Counted from the stretch's first letter, positions 8,571 through 17,979 are shown. The stretch is 64,000 nt of DNA from Pseudomonadaceae bacterium (GCA_024743435.1 JANSWO010000001.1:558001-622000), one strand, 5' to 3'. Numbers and translations: made by a program. Notes: generated by a model not told the origin, from the letters alone.

Positions 8571-10195
8571 ACGGGAACCGCCCCGACGGGTGTCGGCCTG
8601 TTCGCGCTGGCTTCAAGGGAGCGCTGGCGCGTCAGCCAGGCGACGGCAATCATCGCAGGCGCGCACACCAGCACGATGGCTAGCGCCGGGCTTGCGGCTT
8701 GGGCGAGACGTTCCTCGCTGGCATACCCATGTGCCAGCACAGCCAGCGTATCGAAGTCGAATGGCCGAAGAATGATGGTGGCAGGCTGTTCTTTGACAAC
8801 CTCGACGAACGCCAGCAAAGCACCGGTCAGAAGGCCGGTTCTTGCTAACGGCCAGTGCACTCGGCCGATCAGGGATGTCTCGCTACATCCCAGTGTTCTT
8901 GCCGCTTCATCGAGCACGCTCGGGTGCCGGCTCAGTGCGGCGGCAACCGACCCTTGCGCCGCAGAACCGAACCGACACTGATACGCGGCGATCAGGAGAG
9001 CAGGTCCTGCCGCGACAATGATCGAAGTGTCGGGCAGCAGGGTGCTAACAGCGCCAACGAGCATCAGTATCCCCAGCGCTGCTGCGGCGCCAGGTGTTGC
9101 GTAGCCTGCGCTCATCAGCTGCTGGGTGGCACGCGCCATCGGTGAACCGCTGCGCGTCGCGCTGGCAATGCCGAAGCCAACCAGCGTAAGTATCACTGCT
9201 GCAGTGATCGCCAACAGGAGCGTTCGGACGACAGCATCAGTAAGCCCTCGCGATGGACCGGCATCGAGTGAAATGCTCAGTAGATAGGCTGTGGGTACAA
9301 CCAGAGCAAGAGTGAGCACGAGCAAGCACAGGCCGCTACATACCCAGGCTCGCACAGGGCTTAGCTGAATCAGTGATGGCGGTGAGCTGGCCGCGTCGGC
9401 AAAGCGTTCGCCACGGCCACGCGCTGCCCGTTCTATCCAGAGCAACGCCAGGCAAATCACGACCAGCACGACAGCCAGGCGTGCGGCAGCAATCGGTTCA
9501 CCCGCGCTCGACCATGCTCGCATGATGCCCACGGTGTAGGTCGAGACACCAAGGTGGGCAACCGCGCCGTAGTCAGCCAATGTCTCCATTGCGGCGAGCG
9601 CTGCGCCGGCGGCGACCGCGGGTCTGGCCATCGGCAGCCCTACCCGCCAGAACACGGCAGCTCCGGTGCAGCCAAGGAGGCGGGCAGCATCTCGCGTCTG
9701 TCCGCCGGAGCCGTTAAAGGCGCTGCGGGCCAGGGCATAGACGTACGGGTACAGACAGAGGGAGAAGATCAGAATCGCGCCGGGTAGTCCAACGACCTCC
9801 GGGAATAGGTAATCACCGACCCGCCAGCCCGTGGCATCGCGCAGCGCGCTCTGCAGCGGCCCCGCGGCCTGGGTAAGATCCAGGTAGGCGTAAGCGAGCA
9901 CGTAGCTGGGTGCGGCCAGCGGTAGCATCAATACCCAGTCGAACCAGCCACGTCCCGGAAAGCGATAGTTGCACACGAGCCAGGCGAGCCCAGCGCCAAT
10001 GCAGCTCACGCCCAGCGTCGCTCCGAACACGAGCAGCATGCTCGACGTGGTCATGTCGATGAGTCTGGTGGCAGCCAGGGCTCGGGTCGCTCCGCCATCG
10101 TCACCGGTGAGCGCGCCAATCGCTAAAGCTGCGAGTGGGGTGAGTGCGAGCAAACCGACCCAGGCAGGGAGCGAGCGTAGTGCTTTGGTTACCAT
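8567..10195 (-). CDS. fbpB: Fe(III) ABC transporter permease
   Basis: A 542-residue fused permease with about twelve TM segments arranged as two repeats, as in FbpB/SfuB/HitB. Each half has the ABC permease inner-membrane signature: one around EAA-like residues 160-205 (DAARLLGCTGAAVFWRVGLP) and one around 430-460 (DEAARTLGCSETSLIGRVHWP). These EAA loops contact the ATPase FbpC. The family normally runs 500-560 residues. It starts at ATG 10195, 35 bp behind the binding protein gene, and its stop overlaps the fbpC start. Role: movement of Fe3+ across the inner membrane. Confidence 0.88.
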   Translation of the reverse strand: MVTKALRSLPAWVGLLALTPLAALAIGALTGDDGGATRALAATRLIDMTTSSMLLVFGATLGVSCIGAGLAWLVCNYRFPGRGWFDWVLMLPLAAPSYVLAYAYLDLTQAAGPLQSALRDATGWRVGDYLFPEVVGLPGAILIFSLCLYPYVYALARSAFNGSGGQTRDAARLLGCTGAAVFWRVGLPMARPAVAAGAALAAMETLADYGAVAHLGVSTYTVGIMRAWSSAGEPIAAARLAVVLVVICLALLWIERAARGRGERFADAASSPPSLIQLSPVRAWVCSGLCLLVLTLALVVPTAYLLSISLDAGPSRGLTDAVVRTLLLAITAAVILTLVGFGIASATRSGSPMARATQQLMSAGYATPGAAAALGILMLVGAVSTLLPDTSIIVAAGPALLIAAYQCRFGSAAQGSVAAALSRHPSVLDEAARTLGCSETSLIGRVHWPLARTGLLTGALLAFVEVVKEQPATIILRPFDFDTLAVLAHGYASEERLAQAASPALAIVLVCAPAMIAVAWLTRQRSLEASANRPTPVGAVPV

Positions 10196-10230
10196 GACTG
10201 ACGCAGGCGCTTCGCTTTAGTGCGGCCTCG

Positions 10231-11304
10231 CTATTGCCAGCCCACTCGATCAAATATGGCGGCGGCCTGCGCCTGGTAGGCGCCATAGGTCCAAATCTCG
10301 GCCTGGCTTTCGATCGGCGAGCCCAGTGCTTCGAGCGCTGGGTTGTTGAGTTCGGCGTCAGTTGCCGGGAACTCATTATTTGAATTCGCGAGTTGGGTTT
10401 GCACGTCTGAAGTCAGGAGAAACTCGATGAAGCGCTCGGCGTTCGCTTTGTTCGGTGCGTCGCTGGCAAGACCGATGCCTGAGACGTTGATGTGGACGCC
10501 GTCGCCATCCTGATCCGGCCAGACAATCTGCGTGCCTTGTGCGACTGACTGATCCGCTTCACTTGCTGAACTGGCCAGTTTCACCCAGTAGTAGTGATTG
10601 ACTAAAGCCACGTCACAAACGCCGGCGGCGACAGCCCTGATCTGGTCTGTGTCACCACCTTGCGGGGTTCTTGCCATGTTGTCGACGATGGCGCGAGCCC
10701 AGGTTTCCGCCGCCTCTTCACCCTGGCTTGCGATCATGCCGGCCAGCAGCGACAGGTTATAGATGTTACTTGACGAGCGTACGCACAGGCGGCCCTTGAG
10801 CGCAGGGTCGGCCAGGCTCGCGTACGTTGGCACGCTGTCGGCTGCCAGTCGGTCAGGCGCGACCACGATGACCCTTGCGCGTTTGGCGATGCCGACCCAT
10901 TCGCCGCTCGGGTCGCGCAGATGCGTCGGTACGCGGGTGAGCAGTTCGCTGTCCTTTGGCATCGCTGCGAACAGGTTTGCTTCGCTAGCCCGCCACAGAC
11001 GTCCTGCGTCTACCGTAATGACCACATCAGCGGGGCTGGCGCTGCCTTCTGCTCGAATACGTTCGATGAGCAAATCGCCGGATGCTTCAATGCGCCGAAT
11101 CTCAATGCCGGTTTGCTTCTCGAACGCCTCGTAGATCGCGTCATCGCCGTCGTAGTGTCGGGCGGAGTAGAGATTGATGAAGCCAGGATCGTCGGCCGCG
11201 CTCGTGGCGTCACTATCGTTGCAGCCCACCAACCCAACGCTGACCACGCAGACGGACGCTGCCAGGATTGCTAGGCGGAGAAATTGTCGCAGCGTCAGTG
11301 GCAT
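10231..11304 (-). CDS. fbpA: Fe(III) ABC transporter substrate-binding lipoprotein
   Basis: A 357-residue periplasmic iron-binding protein of the FbpA/FutA family (bacterial transferrin fold). Residues 1-28 are a lipoprotein signal with lipobox LVGC (Cys28), so it is probably membrane anchored, which is less usual for FbpA of Gram-negative bacteria. The iron site is indicated by the adjacent tyrosines in DVALVNHYYWVKL, equivalent to the Tyr-Tyr pair that holds Fe3+ in FbpA; NLYSARHYD supplies the N-terminal Tyr/His pair. Then follow GDGVHINVSGIGL and the C-terminal helical part. It is the first transporter gene after the dioxygenase-like gene, 39 bp downstream. Confidence 0.88.
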   Translation of the reverse strand: MPLTLRQFLRLAILAASVCVVSVGLVGCNDSDATSAADDPGFINLYSARHYDGDDAIYEAFEKQTGIEIRRIEASGDLLIERIRAEGSASPADVVITVDAGRLWRASEANLFAAMPKDSELLTRVPTHLRDPSGEWVGIAKRARVIVVAPDRLAADSVPTYASLADPALKGRLCVRSSSNIYNLSLLAGMIASQGEEAAETWARAIVDNMARTPQGGDTDQIRAVAAGVCDVALVNHYYWVKLASSASEADQSVAQGTQIVWPDQDGDGVHINVSGIGLASDAPNKANAERFIEFLLTSDVQTQLANSNNEFPATDAELNNPALEALGSPIESQAEIWTYGAYQAQAAAIFDRVGWQ

Positions 11305-11307
11305 TGG

Positions 11308-11338
11308 TCGCTCTCGATTGATGGTTGAGTGAGAGCGA
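11308..11338. repeat. Inverted repeat between dioxygenase gene and fbpA
   Basis: TCGCTCTC (11308-11315) and GAGAGCGA (11331-11338) form a perfect 8-bp stem with a 15-nt loop in the only gap (39 bp) between the phytanoyl-dioxygenase-like gene and fbpA. It could form an mRNA hairpin that sets the ratio of the two products or protects the downstream message. There is no T-run, so it is not a typical terminator, and it does not resemble a Fur box. Confidence 0.4.
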
Positions 11339-11343
11339 TGATG

Positions 11344-12180
11344 TTACGTGAGCAGCCGGTCTGGGTGCACCCCATCTACGTATCCCATGAATGCTGCGTG
11401 GGTTGAGTAGCCCATGAGTTGCCGGACACGCTCCGGTAGCCTGCGCGCGATGTGCCTGGGTACAGCCGCCATCATGTTCTCGATCTGGCGCGCCCAGCCA
11501 GCGCAATATTGCGGCGTGATGATAAGACGCGGCGCCTGGCTGCGGTTTGCGCCGCCGCGATGCCTGAGCGTTCCTTTCGCTAGCATGAGGGAGCCAGCCG
11601 GCATGATGGCTTTATCAAACTCACATGGCGGTCGGGCGCAGTCCGCTTCGCTCCAACGATGACTGCCCGGGTAGAACTCCGTAGCGCCATTGCGCTCGGT
11701 CAGTTCATCCAACGCCCAGAACGCGCTCACGCCGAAATTTGGCCTTGGCAGGGGTATCTCTATCTGAGCATCGTCATGGTGCCAGGGCTGCTCGCTCTCG
11801 CCTGGGAGCAGATTGATCGCCAGGCAAGCAGAGAGGAGTGCGCTGTCGCCAAGTTCCGCCTCCGCCAGTGCTAACGGTAACGGGTGCGTCACCAGGTCGC
11901 TGATCAACTCAGGGGCCTTTGCGAGCAAGGCATACACACGGTTAGAGCGCTCGCCCTCGAAATTGTTTCGGCCGGTGTGGCGCATGTGCGGCTCAATCGC
12001 CGCCCGTAGCGCCTGGACAGACTCACCGTCGAGCACGCTGGGTACGATGACGTAGCCCTGCTCGTCGAATTCTTCGCGCAGACGGGCGAACCCAGCCTCG
12101 CCGAGCCAAGGCCGGGTCTGTTGTTGCCAGCGTTGCTGGCTAGCAGCGTCTGGCGCAGGAGAGGCAAGGGGATTGGTCAT
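11344..12180 (-). CDS. Phytanoyl-CoA dioxygenase (PhyH) family protein
   Basis: A 278-residue Fe(II)/2-oxoglutarate oxygenase of the PhyH family (PF05721). The N-terminal FDEQGYVIVPSVL is the family start; WHHDDAQIEI provides the HxD iron ligands, and the distal His with its Arg partner fits LRHRGGANRS. The ATG at 12180 is preferred over a TTG ten codons upstream; neither has a strong Shine-Dalgarno. The substrate is unknown, since the family hydroxylates lipids, amino acids, halogenated compounds and siderophore precursors. It lies 39 bp before fbpA in the same direction and probably starts the transporter operon, which suggests a link between an iron-dependent enzyme and iron uptake. Confidence 0.82.
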   Translation of the reverse strand: MTNPLASPAPDAASQQRWQQQTRPWLGEAGFARLREEFDEQGYVIVPSVLDGESVQALRAAIEPHMRHTGRNNFEGERSNRVYALLAKAPELISDLVTHPLPLALAEAELGDSALLSACLAINLLPGESEQPWHHDDAQIEIPLPRPNFGVSAFWALDELTERNGATEFYPGSHRWSEADCARPPCEFDKAIMPAGSLMLAKGTLRHRGGANRSQAPRLIITPQYCAGWARQIENMMAAVPRHIARRLPERVRQLMGYSTHAAFMGYVDGVHPDRLLT

Positions 12181-12295
12181 GGCGAGTGCGGCTGTCGGTC
12201 GGTGGGACAAACTATAGCGCGAGGCTGCCGTGGAGGTATGCGCCAGGACTGCGCGGCCTACCGGATATGGAGGGTTGCTCTACCCCAAGAGGTAT

Positions 12296-12790
12296 TCAGC
12301 GGGGGTCGCAGCGTTTATCGACGAGAGCTTTCGCGTCGCGTAAGCGGTTATCGTAGTAGTCAGCGTGCCTCGCTCGGTAGCCATCGCGTCGTTCGTCGCG
12401 GACGTCCTCGAGATGCTCCTTAGCTCGCTCGCAGTGAATCTCGGCTCGCTCTGCATTGCGCGCCTCTTTGTCGCGTTGCTTTGCCGCTTGGTGTTGCTGA
12501 GCCTCGCGCTCCTCCAGCTCATCCTCGGCATCTCGGAGAATCTGCCGTTCCTGGGCGGTCAGGCCTGGGCGTGCGTAGCCGACGTTGCCGCTACCAACGG
12601 ACACCGTATCGGCATCTGCGTCGGTGGCACAGGGAAACTGCGACAGCGTGGTTCCACCATCCGCGTTTTTGCACTTAAAGAACTGGGTGGCGCTCGCTGA
12701 GTTGCTTGTGACTAGCGCGAGCAGGCACAGCAATCCCAGCAGGGCCATGCGCTGTAGAAGTGAGTTGGGCTGAATCCGTAAGCCGAGCAT
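12296..12790 (-). CDS. Exported DUF4124-like protein with charged coiled coil
   Basis: A roughly 164-residue exported protein. The N-terminal hydrophobic stretch LLGLLCLLALVTSNSASA is a signal peptide with cleavage after ASA. It is followed by QFFKCKNADGGTTLSQFPC, which resembles the DUF4124 core (K/R-C-x-x-x-x-G-x-x-x-[YF]-x-x-x-P-C) with two cysteines likely to form a disulfide. Residues from about 80 on are a strongly charged, probably coiled-coil helix rich in E, R, A and K. Start ATG 12790 or ATG 12748 would both keep the signal peptide. Function unknown. It stands alone upstream of the nrdB terminator. Confidence 0.7.
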   Translation of the reverse strand: MLGLRIQPNSLLQRMALLGLLCLLALVTSNSASATQFFKCKNADGGTTLSQFPCATDADADTVSVGSGNVGYARPGLTAQERQILRDAEDELEEREAQQHQAAKQRDKEARNAERAEIHCERAKEHLEDVRDERRDGYRARHADYYDNRLRDAKALVDKRCDPR

Positions 12791-12925
12791 GGTGGATATC
12801 AAAGTTAGAGCGATGCTCAGATTCTAGCCAAGGCGTTCTCGGCAAAACCACGCCTGGATCACGCCTTTGGGGTCAAGACAGGCCGGCGAGGCGCGCAATG
12901 TATATTCTGGTTCGGGCGGCCGGGC

Positions 12926-12951
12926 ACAAAAAAGCCGCCCGAAGGCGGCTT
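12926..12951 (-). terminator. Rho-independent terminator of nrdAB
   Basis: On the minus strand, 50 nt past the nrdB stop, the arms AAGCCGCC and GGCGGCTT pair around a TTCG tetraloop (12932-12951) and are followed by a run of six T (to about 12928). The stable UUCG loop and T-run make it a textbook intrinsic terminator for the nrdA-nrdB transcript. Confidence 0.9.
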
Positions 12952-13001
12952 TCTCAATTTGAGTTGTGTGCCAACTCTTGCTCCGAGCTGATCGCTCGCC
13001 G

Positions 13002-14372
13002 TTAGTCCCAGGCGAGTGCACCGCCGGTTTGATACTCGGTGACACGGGTCTCAAAGAAGTTCTTCTCTTTCTTGAGATCCATGATCTCGCTCATCCAGGG
13101 AAACGGATTCTTCACGCCGGCAAACTGTTCAGGCAGGCCTATCTGCGCCAGCCGACGGTTCGCGATGAACTGGAGATACTCCTCCATCATCACAGCGTTC
13201 ATGCCAAGCACGCCTCGGGGCATGGTGTCACGAGCGTATTCGATTTCCAGCTGGGTGCCTTCGAGAATCATCTGTTGGGCCAGTGCTTTCATCTCGTCGT
13301 CCCACAGGTGCGGGTTTTCGATCTTGATCTGATTGATTACATCGATACCGAAGTTCACGTGCATGGACTCATCACGCAGGATGTACTGAAACTGCTCTGC
13401 AGTACCGGTCATCTTGTTGCGGCGGCCCATCGACAGAATCTGGGTGAAGCCGCAGTAGAAGAACATGCCTTCCAGTACGCAGTAATAGGCGATCAGATTG
13501 GCGAGCAGCTTCTTGTCGTTTTCTACGCTGCCGGTCTCGAAACCCGGCTCGTTGATCTCTTTGGTGTACTTCAAGCCCCAGCTTGCCTTACGGGCAACGC
13601 AGGGAACCTCGTGGTACATGTTGAAGATCTCGCCTTCGTCCATTCCAAGCGATTCGATGCAGTACTGATAGGCGTGTGTGTGAATCGCTTCTTCGAACGC
13701 CTGGCGCAGCAGGTACTGACGGCACTCCGGGTTGGTGATCAGGCGGTAGATAGCCAGCACCAGATTGTTGGCGACCAGGGAGTCTGCCGTAGAGAAGAAG
13801 CCGAGGCTGCGCTTCACGATTGTGCGCTCGTCATCAGACAGGCCGCCATCGGATTTCCACAGGGCGATATCCGCGGTCATATTGACCTCTTGCGGCATCC
13901 AGTGATTCGCGCAGCCATCGATATACTTTTGCCACGCCCAGTCGTATTTGAACGGCACCAGCTGATTCAGATCAGCACGGCAATTGATCATGCGTTTCTG
14001 GTCTACCGTGACTCGTTGGTACTCTTCGGATTCGCTGCCAACGTTTTCATCATCCAGCTTGGCGACCGCCGCCTGAGCTATGGCCAGGGCGTCAGCGGCT
14101 TCCGCGAAACCCGCCGGCTCTGTGCTTGCTGGCTGAGCGGGCTCCGGCAAGACCACGTCTGCCGTGTTGATCGCAGCGGCTCGTTCAGCGGCGGCTTTTG
14201 CCTCTGCCTCTGCCTCTGCTTCAGCCTTCAACTTTGCCTCAGCTTCAGCCGCAGCCTGTGCTGCTGCTTTTGCCTGGGCGGCAGCCAACTCGTCCGCGTT
14301 TATTTTCTCCGCCGCGGCGCTTTGAACAGCGGCGGGGCTTTGGTTTTCGTCGTAGTCGTCCCAGCTAAGCAT
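13002..14372 (-). CDS. nrdB: Class Ia ribonucleotide reductase, beta subunit
   Basis: A 456-residue radical-generating subunit that reduces ribonucleoside diphosphates together with NrdA. Start ATG 14372 has AAGGAG at ideal spacing and opens [10 protein letters not shown], as in Pseudomonas-type NrdB. Di-iron ligands are visible in order: Asp in NMTADIALW, Glu/His in [13 protein letters not shown] (the Tyr is the likely radical site), Glu in [10 protein letters not shown] and Glu/His in [10 protein letters not shown]. Residues about 25-70 are a low-complexity A/E/K stretch missing from Escherichia coli NrdB (376 residues), which explains the extra length. It follows nrdA by 117 bp and ends at a strong terminator. 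Confidence 0.95.
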   Translation of the reverse strand: MLSWDDYDENQSPAAVQSAAAEKINADELAAAQAKAAAQAAAEAEAKLKAEAEAEAEAKAAAERAAAINTADVVLPEPAQPASTEPAGFAEAADALAIAQAAVAKLDDENVGSESEEYQRVTVDQKRMINCRADLNQLVPFKYDWAWQKYIDGCANHWMPQEVNMTADIALWKSDGGLSDDERTIVKRSLGFFSTADSLVANNLVLAIYRLITNPECRQYLLRQAFEEAIHTHAYQYCIESLGMDEGEIFNMYHEVPCVARKASWGLKYTKEINEPGFETGSVENDKKLLANLIAYYCVLEGMFFYCGFTQILSMGRRNKMTGTAEQFQYILRDESMHVNFGIDVINQIKIENPHLWDDEMKALAQQMILEGTQLEIEYARDTMPRGVLGMNAVMMEEYLQFIANRRLAQIGLPEQFAGVKNPFPWMSEIMDLKKEKNFFETRVTEYQTGGALAWD

Positions 14373-14489
14373 GGGTATCTCCTTGATCGGTGGTCTGCCA
14401 ACTCCGCCGCGTCGATTGGTGGGAGCTGGCACCGACTGGCCGAATCCAACGGCCAGCGGTCATTGTCGTGATTGCCTATGGTCTGGCGG

Positions 14490-17441
14490 TTACTGGCATG
14501 CCTCGCAGTCTGGATCATCCAGTGAGCAAGCCAGCGGCACGTCAGCCGGCTGAGCCGCGGCAAAGCTGTCGATGGTCGGCTCCGGCGCTGCCTCCTGGGT
14601 GTGATTGACGGCATTAAGATTGCCGCGATCGACCGTGGACTTCTCCGTGCTGGTAGCGCTCAGCGCTCGCAGGTAGTAGGTGGTTTTGAGGCCACGCAAC
14701 CATGCCATGCGATAGGTCACATCGAGTTTCTTACCGGAAGCACCTGCCATATACAGGTTCAGCGACTGGCCCTGATCGATCCATTTCTGGCGTCGGCTGG
14801 CCGCGTCAACTATCCAGCGAGGTTCTACCTCGAAGGCGGTGGCGTAGATCGCTTTCAGGTCATCCGGCACACGGTCGATAGGCTGCAGCGAGCCATCGTA
14901 GTACTTCAGGTCATTGACCATGACCTGGTCCCACAAACCACGCTCTTTGAGATCCCGCACCATGTAGGGGTTGACCACGGTGAACTCACCCGACAGGTTC
15001 GATTTCACATACAGGTTTTGGTACGTCGGCTCGATGGATTGCGATACGCCCGTGATGTTGGCGATCGTGGCCGTTGGAGCGATGGCCATGACGTTAGAGT
15101 TGCGCATGCCGTGACGGACAACCTTCGCACGCAGTTTGTCCCAGTCCAGCGTTGTGCTGAAGTCCGCATCGAGATACTCGCTGCCGCGCTCTGCCTGCAG
15201 TTCGCGCAGAGAATCGATTGGCAGTATGCCCTGGCTCCACAGCGAGCCTTCGAAGCTGCGATACGCGCCGCGCTCGCGCGCCAGTTTGCTTGATGCTTCG
15301 ATGGCGTAGTAGCTGACGGCTTCCATTGATCGGTCAGCAAACTCCACTGCCTCGGGCGATGAGTAGGCAAGGCGCTGCTTATAGAGCGCGTCCTGGAAAC
15401 CCATGATGCCCAGACCAACCGGACGATGCCGAAAGTTCGATGTGCGGGCGGCGTGCACCGAGTAGTAGTTGATGTCGATGACGTTATCGAGCATGCGCAC
15501 GGCCGTACGAACGCTGGACTTCAGCTTCTTGGTGTCCAGCTTGCCGTCGACAATGTGTTGCGCAAGGTTGATGGAACCCAAGTTGCACACCGCGATCTCG
15601 TCCTGCGACGTGTTCAGCGTGATCTCGGTGCACAGGTTAGAAGAATGCACAACGCCAGCATGGCGCTGCGGGGAACGGACATTGCAGCTGTCTTTGAAGG
15701 TGATCCAGGGGTGGCCTGTTTCAAACAGCATGGAAAGCATCTTGCGCCACAGATCCTGGGCCTTGATGCGCTTGAACAAAGGCAGTTCGCCGCTGACGGT
15801 TTGCGCCTCGTAGTGCTCATAGCGTTCTTCAAACGCTTTGCCATAGAGATCATGCAAATCAGGCGTATCGCTCGGCGAGAACAGTGTCCACTGAGCGTCT
15901 TCGGACACCCGCTTCATGAACAGGTCTGGGATCCAGTTAGCGGTGTTCATGTCGTGGGTGCGACGTCGATCGTCACCGGTATTTTTGCGCAGCTCAAGGA
16001 ACTCTTCGATATCCAGATGCCAGGACTCGAGGTACGCGCAAACCGCGCCTTTGCGCTTGCCGCCCTGGTTTACTGCAACGGCGGTGTCGTTGACGACTTT
16101 CAGGAACGGCACGATGCCCTGAGACTTACCATTGGTGCCCTTGATGTAGGAGCCGAGGGCTCGCACGGGGGTCCAGTCGTTGCCCAGGCCGCCGGCCCAT
16201 TTAGACAGCATGGCGTTGTCGTGGATAGAACCGTAGATGCCGTCAAGATCGTCCGGCACGGTGGTCAGGAAACATGAAGACAGCTGCGGACGAAGCGTGC
16301 CGGCGTTGAACAGAGTCGGCGTTGAGCTCATGTAGTCGAACGATGACAACAGGTCGTAGAACTCGATCGCGCGCGCAATCGGATCGTCTTCTTCGGCAGC
16401 GAGGCCCATGGCCACACGCATGAAAAACACCTGCGGCAACTCGAAGCGCACATCATCGCTGTGAATGAAGTAGCGGTCGTACAGCGTCTGCAAGCCAAGG
16501 TAGGTGAACTGCTCGTCACGCTCAGGCTTGAGCGCTGCGCCCAGGCGGTTGATGTCGTATTCCTGCAACTCAGGTGACAGCAGTTCAAGCTCGACGCCGC
16601 GTTCGATGAAGCGCGCAAGGGCGAGCGGGTACAGCTCGCTCATCTGTGATTGTGTTGCGCGATAGTCGCCAGCTGCTGCGTCACTGCGCTGCACATTCAG
16701 AAAGCCCAGTGCTTCCGTGCGCAGCTCATCAAGCAACAGGCGTGCGCTGACGTGGGTGTAGTTTGGCTCTTCTTCAACGAGCGTTCGGGCGGTGATCAGT
16801 AGCGACGTGGCCACATCTTTTGCAGAGATGCCGTCGTACATGTTGTCCATTGCCTGGCCGATGATGCGTTCGGCATCGACGTCCTGCAGGCCAGCACAAG
16901 CTTCGCTGACCAGAACGCGGATACGGCCAACGTCTAACGCCGCGCTGCTGCCATCCGCTTCGACAACGTTGATGGTCGCGTGTGGCTGGCTCGGCACGAC
17001 AGACTCGTTCAGAGCCGTTCGATCACGGCTCCGCTCTTCACGGTAGAGCACGTAGGAGCGGGCAACCTTGTGCTCGCCAGAGCGCATCAAGGCCAGCTCG
17101 ACCTGATCCTGAATATCTTCGATGTGAATGGTGCCACCTGATGGCAGCCGTCGATCGAAGGTCGCGCTGATCTGGTGCGTCAGGCTACCAACCAGTTCGC
17201 GGATGCGCGGTGATGCTGCTGCCGTGCCGCCTTCAACGGCGAGAAAGGCTTTTGTCAGCGCGACAGAAATTTTGTCGTTGTTGTACGGCACGACAACGCC
17301 GTTGCGTTTGATGACCCGAATCTGGCCCGGGGCAGTGGCTGTCATGGCCGGTGTCAAGGCAGCCGAAGTGGCGCTGGCTGCGTTGCTGCTGGCGGTCGGG
17401 CTGGTGGATGCCTGACCGGACTCCGTGGATTCAATCTGCAT
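14490..17441 (-). CDS. nrdA: Class Ia ribonucleotide reductase, alpha subunit
   Basis: A 983-residue catalytic subunit. Two ATP-cone-like regulatory modules lie at the N-terminus: IRVIKRNGVVVPYNNDKI and, about 100 residues on, a second module with DVGRIRVLVSEACAGL; long two-cone NrdA is typical of Pseudomonas relatives and longer than the 761-residue E. coli protein. Catalytic residues are seen in QLSSCFLTT, NLCTEITLNTS (Asn-Cys-Glu) and IAVCNLGS. The tail CSLDDPDCEACQ carries the redox-shuttle cysteines. ATG 17441 follows an AAGAGG about 13 nt upstream. It is transcribed before nrdB and preceded by a long region with NrdR-like boxes. Confidence 0.95.
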   Translation of the reverse strand: MQIESTESGQASTSPTASSNAASATSAALTPAMTATAPGQIRVIKRNGVVVPYNNDKISVALTKAFLAVEGGTAAASPRIRELVGSLTHQISATFDRRLPSGGTIHIEDIQDQVELALMRSGEHKVARSYVLYREERSRDRTALNESVVPSQPHATINVVEADGSSAALDVGRIRVLVSEACAGLQDVDAERIIGQAMDNMYDGISAKDVATSLLITARTLVEEEPNYTHVSARLLLDELRTEALGFLNVQRSDAAAGDYRATQSQMSELYPLALARFIERGVELELLSPELQEYDINRLGAALKPERDEQFTYLGLQTLYDRYFIHSDDVRFELPQVFFMRVAMGLAAEEDDPIARAIEFYDLLSSFDYMSSTPTLFNAGTLRPQLSSCFLTTVPDDLDGIYGSIHDNAMLSKWAGGLGNDWTPVRALGSYIKGTNGKSQGIVPFLKVVNDTAVAVNQGGKRKGAVCAYLESWHLDIEEFLELRKNTGDDRRRTHDMNTANWIPDLFMKRVSEDAQWTLFSPSDTPDLHDLYGKAFEERYEHYEAQTVSGELPLFKRIKAQDLWRKMLSMLFETGHPWITFKDSCNVRSPQRHAGVVHSSNLCTEITLNTSQDEIAVCNLGSINLAQHIVDGKLDTKKLKSSVRTAVRMLDNVIDINYYSVHAARTSNFRHRPVGLGIMGFQDALYKQRLAYSSPEAVEFADRSMEAVSYYAIEASSKLARERGAYRSFEGSLWSQGILPIDSLRELQAERGSEYLDADFSTTLDWDKLRAKVVRHGMRNSNVMAIAPTATIANITGVSQSIEPTYQNLYVKSNLSGEFTVVNPYMVRDLKERGLWDQVMVNDLKYYDGSLQPIDRVPDDLKAIYATAFEVEPRWIVDAASRRQKWIDQGQSLNLYMAGASGKKLDVTYRMAWLRGLKTTYYLRALSATSTEKSTVDRGNLNAVNHTQEAAPEPTIDSFAAAQPADVPLACSLDDPDCEACQ

Positions 17442-17710
17442 GTTGAGTTGGTTGCCTCTTGATCGATGCGTATTCGGGCTGGTGGGCACTGCTCAGATCG
17501 CCCGCTGAGATCACTCTCAATCGGCTAGTCGATCCTGCGGTGCCTAAGCAGTTATTCAGACTCGTTCCTGCCCTTGGCCGCTGATGTTGGGTTGTTAGCG
17601 ATGGGCTGCGTTAGCCCGGCTTCTAATGTGTCCGAATCGTCTGGTTCGTATATCGCCGGGAATCTAGAGAAATGCCCCGATATGACTCGTGATGTAGCCC
17701 TGTATCGGTG

Positions 17711-17816
17711 CTCGGCTTCCGCTTCACTTGCGCTCGCTTCCGCTCCTTTTTTTCGCTTGTTCCCCGCTTGTTCCCGCTTGTCTTCGCTTGCTACCGCCGC
17801 TTACCGCTACCTCCCC
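17711..17816 (-). repeat. AAGCG-rich purine tract upstream of nrdA
   Basis: About 105 bp is nearly all pyrimidine on the plus strand and purine on the minus strand, with the pentamer AAGCG recurring around nine times in the nrdA direction (for example ACAAGCGGGAACAAGCGGGG). It sits 270-375 bp before the nrdA start in DNA with no convincing gene; an open minus-strand frame across it (17724-18038) has no family resemblance. It may be part of a long nrdA leader, a triplex-prone regulatory tract, or slipped-strand repeat growth. Confidence 0.45.
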
Positions 17817-17891
17817 AGGAATCACAGTAAGAGATCGACAGTAAACCCTCCGATTGAATGCTTGATTTAAGCAGGCTTCGGATGTCCATAA

Positions 17892-17907
17892 ACACAATAT
17901 ACGGGTT
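17892..17907. promoter_or_regulatory. Candidate NrdR box (distal A)
   Basis: ACACAATATACGGGTT agrees at about 12 of 16 positions with the known NrdR box (acaCwAtATaTwGtgt), the site of the ATP-cone repressor that controls ribonucleotide reductase genes. It lies about 450 bp before the nrdA start. It stands alone, 88 bp from the next box, so on its own it is weaker evidence than the pair downstream. Confidence 0.45.
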
Positions 17908-17979
17908 ACATCGAGGGCGTAATCTGACTCAACTTCGGCAAATTTGCCGATCTGGAATCGGCTCTGCCTGAGTGATAAA

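Noticed and set aside
11305-11343. Fur box before fbpA
   Set aside because: The inverted repeat there has GC-containing arms and a 15-nt loop and does not match the GATAAT-based Fur consensus.
12966-14471. 501-residue plus-strand open frame opposite nrdB
   Set aside because: It is antisense to a certain gene, matches no family and follows from the codon bias of G+C-rich DNA.
15426-16277. 283-residue frame opposite nrdA
   Set aside because: Shadow of nrdA with no recognisable features.
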